A stretch of DNA of 60,523 bases, from the NCBI RefSeq assembly GCF_002567005.1, contig NZ_NUZU01000046.1, forward strand, positions 1 to 60,523. Reading direction: 5' to 3'. A program made the position numbers and the translations under genes. Below are positions 33,271 to 41,300 of this stretch, piece by piece (position 1 is the stretch's first letter; each line of letters starts with the position of its first letter). Source of the DNA: Bacillus sp. AFS073361 (GTDB lineage: Bacteria > Bacillota > Bacilli > Bacillales > Cytobacillaceae). Below the pieces are notes generated by a model. It saw nothing but the letters and a program-made list of their open reading frames with translations. It did no database searches and was not told where the DNA came from.

Positions 33271-33346
33271 AGCTGAGAGTGTGTAATATCGTTAATGCAA
33301 GAAGTTTTGCATCTTTAACGTCTTTTTACCGTTTCTTATGGAATTG
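33271..33346 (+). repeat. Island repeat R3 (diverged, shortened)
   Basis: GTGTAATAT, GTTAA, CATCTTTAACG, TTACCGTTT and TTATGG occur in the same order and orientation as in R1 and R2. The middle part is shortened and replaced by a small GCAAGAAGTTTTGC hairpin. It ends right at the stop of the next defence gene. Confidence 0.55.
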
Positions 33347-34387
33347 TTAATAGTTAAAAGCAGATAAAACTAACTCTTCTTCATAAATAATTCCAAGAAT
33401 ATTACTATACCTCTCATTTGACCTATAACTTTTCCATCTTACAACTTCACCCGGTATATTCAATACACTTGTGTCTTTAAAAATAATAACCATAGCATTT
33501 TCACATTCAACTATTGTTCCAAAAGCAGTTCCTGCTCCTGATATAATTTCACCTTTCCAAACTTGGAAATTTAATATTCTAGATTTAAAAGACAATTCTC
33601 CAGCCCCTAAATCTAATACCGTTACTTCCTCTAATGTACTTGAATTCAGTTTACGATAAATTTTATTATTATTTACCCAAGTCACCTTAGCTTTCTCTTC
33701 ATTAACAGAATGTTTGAATATTTGATTTTCGTCATAATATTTTTTATTTAGATTTCGAGGATTTAATATAAACTCTTCAAGATATGAAGAGCTGTAGATG
33801 TTATTTTTAACCCAACTTGTTTTATTCGAATGTTTCTTAATAACATTTCTGAAATTTTCTTTATAACCCTTATAATCTTTATTATGATTTGGTGGTAATA
33901 AAAGTTCAAATATACCTTCTTCTCCGGCAGCAAAAGCAACTCTCCCATATGTCCCGACACTTATGTTATAAAATGGCATATCTGTTATTTTTTCAAACCT
34001 TTCCATATTGTCTAAAAAAGAAATAAACAACCCATCATCTGTATTTATTATTAAATTATCATTAAAAGAATTAATGGAAGTTATTACTTCTTCATTAGGA
34101 GTTAATACTTTCTTTTCAAGATACCTTTCTAAATAATTTTTAGAAAGGTATATATCATTATTATCTCTATTAAAACAATTAATATCTTTTTCTATAAATA
34201 TTTTATTTTTCATTGACCCATTATACAAACTATATATAGAATCGCCGTACTTAATAGAAGTATCTCTTAAAATTTCTTCCCAATTATAAATCTCAACTTC
34301 CCCAATAAGATTCCATAAAAATAATTTATTATATTTAATTAAAAACTCCCAATATTCTCCTTCAATTCTAAGATTCACAGCTCTCAT
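33347..34387 (-). CDS. Unknown protein, possible beta-propeller, Hachiman-linked
   Basis: This 346-residue protein has no signal, membrane segment or catalytic motif that I can see. It is rich in beta-strand and aromatic residues, with recurring short strands such as LIINTDDGLFISFLDN, GRVAFAAGEEGIFEL and GAGTAFGTIVECENAMVI. This suggests a repeated beta-fold like a propeller. Its ATG overlaps the stop of the preceding 139-residue gene (TAATG), so the two are translationally coupled. It is the last gene of the unit that begins with the HamA/HamB-like pair. Function unknown. Confidence 0.7.
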   Translation of the reverse strand: MRAVNLRIEGEYWEFLIKYNKLFLWNLIGEVEIYNWEEILRDTSIKYGDSIYSLYNGSMKNKIFIEKDINCFNRDNNDIYLSKNYLERYLEKKVLTPNEEVITSINSFNDNLIINTDDGLFISFLDNMERFEKITDMPFYNISVGTYGRVAFAAGEEGIFELLLPPNHNKDYKGYKENFRNVIKKHSNKTSWVKNNIYSSSYLEEFILNPRNLNKKYYDENQIFKHSVNEEKAKVTWVNNNKIYRKLNSSTLEEVTVLDLGAGELSFKSRILNFQVWKGEIISGAGTAFGTIVECENAMVIIFKDTSVLNIPGEVVRWKSYRSNERYSNILGIIYEEELVLSAFNY

Positions 34388-34806
34388 TAAATATCACAAC
34401 CTCTATTATCCACGATTTTTCCCATTTGGCTTCTACTTATTATGCCTTTATCGACCCATTTCTTTAAAATTTTAGTAGGTGGCTTATCGTGTATGGATTC
34501 TCGATAATCTACGGGATAACCATGCCATTCAGAATTTTTTGTACTATCAACAAATTTAGCAATTTTGACCCATTCTTGTGATCTGTTTTTTCCTAGTCTC
34601 TCATTACTAGAATTGATTCTATGTAAAGACCATCCTTTATACTCATTAAAAATCCAATTCTCATCACACATTAAAGTAAATGAGTTAAATTCTTCATCTT
34701 GACTAATTTTCCACTCTGATTTATTACGATTCTGTAAGTTTCTATGTTGGTCTGAAAATATGTAAGTACAGTCATTATATTTTTTAGTTTGATGTGTATT
34801 AGGCAA
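34387..34806 (-). CDS. Unknown 139-aa protein coupled to the next gene, Hachiman-linked
   Basis: The protein has a pattern I have seen in uncharacterised bacterial proteins but cannot name: DENWIFNEYKGWSLHRIN, WHGYPVDYRE, and a C-terminal helix with WVDKGIISRSQMGKIVD. It is soluble, with many Trp, Asn and Lys residues. Translation starts from TTG at 34806 behind AAGGAG. It lies 96 bases after the helicase gene and overlaps the start of the 346-residue gene by one base. Confidence 0.7.
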   Translation of the reverse strand: MPNTHQTKKYNDCTYIFSDQHRNLQNRNKSEWKISQDEEFNSFTLMCDENWIFNEYKGWSLHRINSSNERLGKNRSQEWVKIAKFVDSTKNSEWHGYPVDYRESIHDKPPTKILKKWVDKGIISRSQMGKIVDNRGCDI

Positions 34807-34902
34807 TTATAAAACTCCTTTTTAATTTAACTTCCAAATTTCGATTACATCGGTGAAATCTTTGTTTTTTTTGCTTAAATTCATCAACCACTAACAATTT
34901 GT

Positions 34903-37359
34903 TTATAAAAATTTATCAAGCTCAAATCTATAAAACCCTTGCATCGATTTCTTATAGATTTCAAAAGCTGAATTAGTCATTAAGTTGTTATTGCTATCTA
35001 AAGAAATGTTATTTAGTTGATTATCTTTTTGAAGCTTAGTAATAAGACTCAAAGACAATCCTGTTTTGATTAAATTTATTTTCTTTTCATCGTTAGTCCC
35101 GTAAACAGCAAGGTGATATTCATCTTGGGTTATTAGTGAAAAATCATAAAGTGCAACAATTAGTTTATTTAGATGATAATTTACAAAGTCATCCTCTATT
35201 TTCAGTTTAATAATTGCTAGATTAATTATTTCTGAATCAGATTTGCTAGATAAATCTACATAGACTTCCTTATTGTTCTCAGCGTAATTCCCAGTTTCCC
35301 TTTTTACTTCTCCATAAGAAGCACCCATGTAAAAAAGACTATTACCTTCCCTCACTCGCTTTTTAAAGTAATGAAAGGTTAAGGTTATATTTTCCTTTAA
35401 TGAATTGGTTCGATTAACTTGAAGGTACATCTTATAGTAGTTTCTTGCATGTTCGTTAGTTAAGCGTAAAAATTCAAAATCCTGAATATAGTCCTTAACA
35501 TCCTTTATAAACACAGTGTATATTTTGTCTATAATACCTAATTCCGACCAATTTTCAATATTTCCCTTGGCAGCTGTCTCTATCTGATTATTTAATTTTG
35601 TTAAAAATTGTGAAATTGTAATATCATATACACTTTCTAAACCAGAATTAATTAGATATCTCTTCAATTCACCGTTTTTATCGTCTCCAGTTGTCATTAA
35701 TAAGTCTTCATTCTCTTTAATTAATCTAAACTTTTCTTCTGCTGCCTGTTTATTATTCTTGTCAATTTTTAAATCATCTAAGTTAAAAGACTCTAATGTT
35801 GGATTTTCAATTCTATCTTCAAATATATTACTTCTAAGTGTTTTAATTTTATTTTCCATTTTCCCATTCGCTCGATTATAAATATCATTGTTTACGAAGT
35901 GAACTTGTGGAAGTAACTTATGCAATTGGTTTGAATAACCATTAAAAATATTATTAAGCCTGTTAACCCTTCCAATTAAATTTGTAAGAGTCTTCCCATT
36001 CATGCTGTGTGTATTTAAGATGAATAAGGTATCAATGGGTAAATTTACACCTTCTAGAATAACTGAATTTGCAACTACGTATCTTAAATTAGAAATATCC
36101 TTGAATTTAAACTCTAGATATTCTTTAACAATATCTGGCAATTTTCCATGGAGATATACTACACCCTTTGTAAGCAAATTAATCATATAAAAATCCTCAT
36201 GTACAAAATTTCTCAAATCTTCTTTAAGTTTTTGAATGCTCGAATCTGAATCATATACTACATTTAATCTATTAATAAAATTTTTAACAAACATTTCAAT
36301 CTTCTTTGGAGACCGAATGTAAATAAAATTCTTCTGTCCTTTATGGTGGGTAATATATGAATACATATCTCCATTAAAATCAAGTTTATAAAACTCATTT
36401 ACAAAGCGGTTGTATTGAAGAGTTTCAATAGATGATCTATATTCAAATATTTCAGGTTCCTTTAGATTATTTGATATTTTTTGTTCACTAATCTCTTGTT
36501 GTTTGTCTAGCTTTAGGTTATGACTTTCAGATATCAGAGGTGATAAATAAACTACTTCTTGATTAGGATTAAGCTTTCTATTTCGTCTTATTAATCTAGA
36601 TAATAAAATACTTCTTGGATCTTTACCGAATAGGTTATGGGCTTCATCAATGTACAATAAATCAAAACTTACATCATGTTTGTCTAATAATCTTAAAGCT
36701 CTTTCCTGAGTGAAAATAGCTATAAATGTTTCATCACCTTGATACATTTCATCATGAATAATTATTCTTCTATTAATGGTAGCTTGTCGCACATTTCTAT
36801 ATGTTTGTACTAATAGAGATTTAGTTGGAACTATTATTCCAATTTTGTTTTTTGATTCATTTTGTATAATGTGGTCTAATACAAGGGAACTTTTCCCAAA
36901 AGAAGTTGGGGCAATATAACTAACTTCTTGAGAATTATCATTTAACAAACTGTTTCTAACCTTTTTCTGTTGATAAGTCTCAATGTAATTTTGGTTTTTA
37001 TAACTTTCAATCTTCAATTCCATTAAACTATCATTTAGACTTAATTCTTCTTTAAGCAAATTATAACTAATAATATCTTTTGCAATAGGATAAAAACCAA
37101 AGTTTATAGAAAAATCATATAGGGGTAAATAATCTTCATAAGTGATTGAATATTTTAATATAATATAATAAGCAATATCCAAGTAACTCGTATAACGTCG
37201 ATCTAGTTCATAATGCTTCATAAATAAGATTGCGCATCCAAGAATATAACTTTTCTCTTCACTGGTTAGTTCCTCATTTATTGTTAGCTTTTTGATAATC
37301 TCCCCAAATTCCTCTATCTTATTTATATTTGTTAGAATTGTCTTCTCAGTACTATTCAT
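34903..37359 (-). CDS. hamB: Superfamily 2 helicase, HamB-like
   Basis: The 818-residue protein has an N-terminal helical domain (about 1-135), then an SF2 helicase core. Motif I is APTSFGKSSL, Ib-like region IIVPTKSLLVQTYRN, motif II IDEAHNLFG, motif III YLSPL. Motifs IV-VI lie in the second RecA domain (FIYIRSPKK, VVANSVILEGVNLPI, LIGRVNRLN). A long C-terminal region follows. It starts 13 bases after the small nuclease-like gene. This pairing of a DUF1837-type protein with an SF2 helicase is the Hachiman anti-phage architecture (HamA, HamB). The name is by architecture, not by alignment. Confidence 0.75.
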   Translation of the reverse strand: MNSTEKTILTNINKIEEFGEIIKKLTINEELTSEEKSYILGCAILFMKHYELDRRYTSYLDIAYYIILKYSITYEDYLPLYDFSINFGFYPIAKDIISYNLLKEELSLNDSLMELKIESYKNQNYIETYQQKKVRNSLLNDNSQEVSYIAPTSFGKSSLVLDHIIQNESKNKIGIIVPTKSLLVQTYRNVRQATINRRIIIHDEMYQGDETFIAIFTQERALRLLDKHDVSFDLLYIDEAHNLFGKDPRSILLSRLIRRNRKLNPNQEVVYLSPLISESHNLKLDKQQEISEQKISNNLKEPEIFEYRSSIETLQYNRFVNEFYKLDFNGDMYSYITHHKGQKNFIYIRSPKKIEMFVKNFINRLNVVYDSDSSIQKLKEDLRNFVHEDFYMINLLTKGVVYLHGKLPDIVKEYLEFKFKDISNLRYVVANSVILEGVNLPIDTLFILNTHSMNGKTLTNLIGRVNRLNNIFNGYSNQLHKLLPQVHFVNNDIYNRANGKMENKIKTLRSNIFEDRIENPTLESFNLDDLKIDKNNKQAAEEKFRLIKENEDLLMTTGDDKNGELKRYLINSGLESVYDITISQFLTKLNNQIETAAKGNIENWSELGIIDKIYTVFIKDVKDYIQDFEFLRLTNEHARNYYKMYLQVNRTNSLKENITLTFHYFKKRVREGNSLFYMGASYGEVKRETGNYAENNKEVYVDLSSKSDSEIINLAIIKLKIEDDFVNYHLNKLIVALYDFSLITQDEYHLAVYGTNDEKKINLIKTGLSLSLITKLQKDNQLNNISLDSNNNLMTNSAFEIYKKSMQGFYRFELDKFL

Positions 37360-37372
37360 AACTTTCCTCTCT

Positions 37373-38140
37373 TCAGGATTCTAAAAAATCCAAAAATAAT
37401 TCGATTGATTTTTTTGTAACACAAATTACAATAATTCCCTTATACTCAAAATTAGAAATAACCTCTTCTATATTTGTTTTCAGTTCATCTACATCATAAT
37501 TCTCCCATTGTTCGTTAAGGAAAATGGTAGATGCAGGTATAATGTTATAGTCTTTAATAGAAGAAAAAATTTTATTAGTAAAATTTTTTGATAATTCTTT
37601 AATATTATTTCTAATATTCTTGCTTGTCCCAACATCGATATTTGAGGCATGATTGTAGGCATTTTGCCACGGGTTATTCTTTACATTCCCGCTGAATTTA
37701 TCAGTTAAGTCATCATAAGCTATTTTTACTTTGTTCCAATGTGTGCTACCTTTGCTGTCTTTCTTACCAGATTTACTCTCCATAATCCACTCTGTCTTGT
37801 CCTTAGAATAATAACCATCAAACCCTTTTTTAATTGATCCTTCTTCTAAGTTAAAGAAAGTACATTCTTGTTTAAACCCTTGATGCATTAAATATAAATG
37901 AACAAAAAACTCAGCAACTCCACCCATTTTTGTATTTTCAGATTTGCTCTCAAAAAACTGCCTAGCCCTCTGCTTAACAGTCTCTATATCATTTCCACTA
38001 TCACCTTCACATATTGTTACAAAGTGATTATTGATATATCCTAGGAATTCCCCTGTATAGTCTTCAACATCAATTATATGAATTTCAATATTTTCATCTT
38101 TAAAGGATTTAGCATTAAATAGATTAATTGTTGCTTCCAT
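37373..38140 (-). CDS. hamA: HamA-like (DUF1837-type) nuclease
   Basis: The 255-residue protein shows a PD-(D/E)XK-type core: GGVAEFFVHLYLMHQGF (glutamate in the first helix), KKGFDGYYS (aspartate) and EWIMESKSGK (glutamate and lysine). HamA proteins are effector nucleases held in check by the HamB helicase. It is the first gene of a four-gene minus-strand unit. The Shine-Dalgarno is weak. The divergent GHKL gene starts about 220 bases to the right, leaving room for two promoters. Confidence 0.7.
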   Translation of the reverse strand: MEATINLFNAKSFKDENIEIHIIDVEDYTGEFLGYINNHFVTICEGDSGNDIETVKQRARQFFESKSENTKMGGVAEFFVHLYLMHQGFKQECTFFNLEEGSIKKGFDGYYSKDKTEWIMESKSGKKDSKGSTHWNKVKIAYDDLTDKFSGNVKNNPWQNAYNHASNIDVGTSKNIRNNIKELSKNFTNKIFSSIKDYNIIPASTIFLNEQWENYDVDELKTNIEEVISNFEYKGIIVICVTKKSIELFLDFLES

Positions 38141-38360
38141 AGTATCACTTCGCCCTAATATTATTGAATTCCCATATTTTCCTACTACCTATAATAATAC
38201 CACTTTTATCCTTCTACACATATTACTTCTCATCTAATATAAGAGCCTTCTATATACTTACTCATGGTTAAAAATTACTATTTGGTTTTGAATCTTGACG
38301 GTTACTTCTTTCTAAAAAATGGTAAAATTAAATTACCAAATGTTAAAAAAGGAGATTCTA

Positions 38361-41300
38361 ATGGAAACAGTTCTTAATGCTAAGAAAAAAATAATTGCCC
38401 AAAAGACCATAAATGAAATAAGAACATTTCTTTCTGAGCTTCTAAATGGAACACGCAACTATGAGAGTATGTTTAATCTAACTGAGCAAATGACTCATGA
38501 TTATTCAAATAGATTTATTATTGAACTCTTACAAAATGCATACGATGCGATTTCATTAGATACTAGTTCTGACACTGGAAAAGTAAAAATCATATTGGAT
38601 GAAAAAGATGATGGGCCCTCGACGTTATATTTTGCAAACACAGGATTACCTTTCTCTCATAGTAACTTTGAAGCCATTTCCAGCCTTGCTTTAAGTAATA
38701 AAGACCCAAAAGAAACGATAGGTAATAAAGGAATCGGTTTTAAAAGTGTCTTACAAGTCAGTAATTCACCTAAAATATATTCCGGAAAGTGGCTAGAAAA
38801 TAGTTTTTCTGGCTATTGCTTTGAATTTAATCCAAAGAAAGTTAAAAATTTATCGCATATTATAGTGGATTTACTTGAAGGGACTGAAATTCCATCTTTT
38901 TATAATCTTTGCCAAGTAAACCTTCCATTGGTTGAATGGGATTCTATTACTCTTAATGCCTTTAAGACAAAACTTATGAATCAGTCAGAAACACCCGAAA
39001 AATTTATAGAAACTACTGTTAACAAATTATCACCATATCAATTACCATTCCCTATTGATGAACAACACGATGAAATATTATATCAGCTAGGTAAAGAGGG
39101 GTTCGTTTCGGTTATAAAGTTAGAATTAAATGAACCAGATGCGCTTCTAAATACAAAGAATGCTCTAAAGGAATTATCTTTAGACTCTATAATTTTTCTA
39201 GATCACTTATCAGAACTTGCAATTGTTCATATTGGTAATAATAAAGAGGATGATTTGTCACGACATTTAATCCAAACTAATTTAGTTACAAATCATCATG
39301 AAATCAAAATAAAAAATAAAGAAATAAATGACCTTTTTACTAATCGCCATTATAATTTTGTAGTATTTTCAAAAAGCATCGGCGGAGAAAATGATAAGTC
39401 AAAGAAACAAAAGATTTTAAATGCTTCCAAGCAACTAAACGGAAAGTGGGAGAGCGTGAGTGAAGCAAGAATAGATATCGCAGTACCGATAACTAACAAT
39501 CAACAAAAAGGTAAAATGTTTATTTTCTTACCAACTAAACAGCATAGTGGATTAGGGTTCCATATAAACGCTCCTTTCTTTGGTCAGATGAATAGAAAGG
39601 ATATTGACTTTTCTTTACCTCTTAATAAATTGTATATAGAAGAAACTGCACAACTACTGTTCGATTCAATTAAATACATTATTCAAACTAAGCCTAAGAA
39701 TTGTGAGAATATTATTATTGATTTATTAAGCTTTAGTAATAATTTTAGTGACATGACATCAATATTATTTGAATCATTTAAAAATATACTTAGTGAAAAT
39801 AATCTCAATTTCCCTGAGTGGAATATCTTGCCTTATAAAAGTAATAATGAAGAGTTATTACTTGGACCTTTGACGAAGGTTTATTTAATTAATTCAGACT
39901 GGAATTACAATATATTTTCGAAAGAGAATCTAATTAAGAGACTTTCTATTAAATTTATTTCGAGTCTTTCAGTGGATCGCATTAGTTCTATTAATAAGCT
40001 TGCTACGCTCTGGAATTATCATATGGAACCCAATGATACTGATAAGGCCAATTGGGTAGAGAGAATGGCTCAATATCTCCATACTAATAAGGCTCCCATT
40101 GATCAATGGCAATTATTTTATGAAGAATTGCCTTCTTTAGTTAACAATGCTAATGAGTTAGTAGAAAAATATATTATTTTAGGACAGGATGAACAGATTC
40201 ATGCTGTTCCTAACAATGAAACAGAGACATATGTATTTTTTCCACCTGCACAGTCAAAAGTTGAAGGAGTCAAAGACGAAGATTTGAACATCTCTACTCT
40301 TGATGTACCGAATTTTTTATCAAGTAAAATAGCCTATTTAAATACTAATATTCAATTGTACACTACGGAGAATAGTAGAAGAGTAAGAAGTAAATTCTAT
40401 AACTATTTACGAAATATCATTGAAGAATTTAGCACCGAAAATATTATTGAAAAAGTAATACTGCCAGAAATGCCTAGCACGTCTATTCCTCTGCATTCCG
40501 AGAAGTCAAATGAACTGTATCAATTACTCGAATGGTCAATTTCTCTATATTACGGTGCAAGAAATAAACCCGAATCACTTAGAGAGAATTTTAAAGATAT
40601 ATATGTACCCTGTAGGGATGGGTGGCGGAAGGCAGATCAAGCATATTTTTCTATGACATGGGATAAGTCGTCCTTTGTAAATCATGGCCAGCTCATAACA
40701 GAATTTTTTAATAATCCAAAAAATGGTCCCATTATCAATGGTTATAAGAAACTAATTATAGACTTTAATGACCTTGATAATAGAATACAAGCATATGGAA
40801 TTGATAAAGTCGCTGAATTTCTACATTTCTGTGGTGTTGTAGATCATCTGCATCTAGTACCTGCTGTCCCTGATGGAAAATTAACTATAAATGGCGGAAA
40901 CCGCTCCTTTAATTTTCCAACTAATATTATTGGAAACCTTATCCCTGAACAAATTGAGGTTTATCGAAACTATTTTGACGGGCTTAGAGGTGAATATGTT
41001 AGCAATTTTCAATATGAAGTTGTAAATTTACTAACAGTTGAAGGTTTTGATAGATATCATGATTTAACAGATGAAGGAAAAAGCTTATTTGCAAAATTAA
41101 TTTTTGTATCTATTCCTAAATGGTCTGATTGGCAAACTTGTAGAATTAGAAAACCCGAAGGGACGTTTTGGTGGAAGGACATACCTTCTCTTATTAAACT
41201 ATCGTTACAAGAAATTCCTTGGATACCATATTACATTAATCGTAAGGTTTCATATAATTCACCAAAAGAAGTATGGTATATTCCTTCAGTTAGCCTAAGA

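Noticed and set aside
27804..33346. CRISPR array from repeats R1-R3
   Set aside because: Copies are about 150 bp, kilobases apart and surround genes; there is no short regular repeat-spacer pattern and no cas gene.
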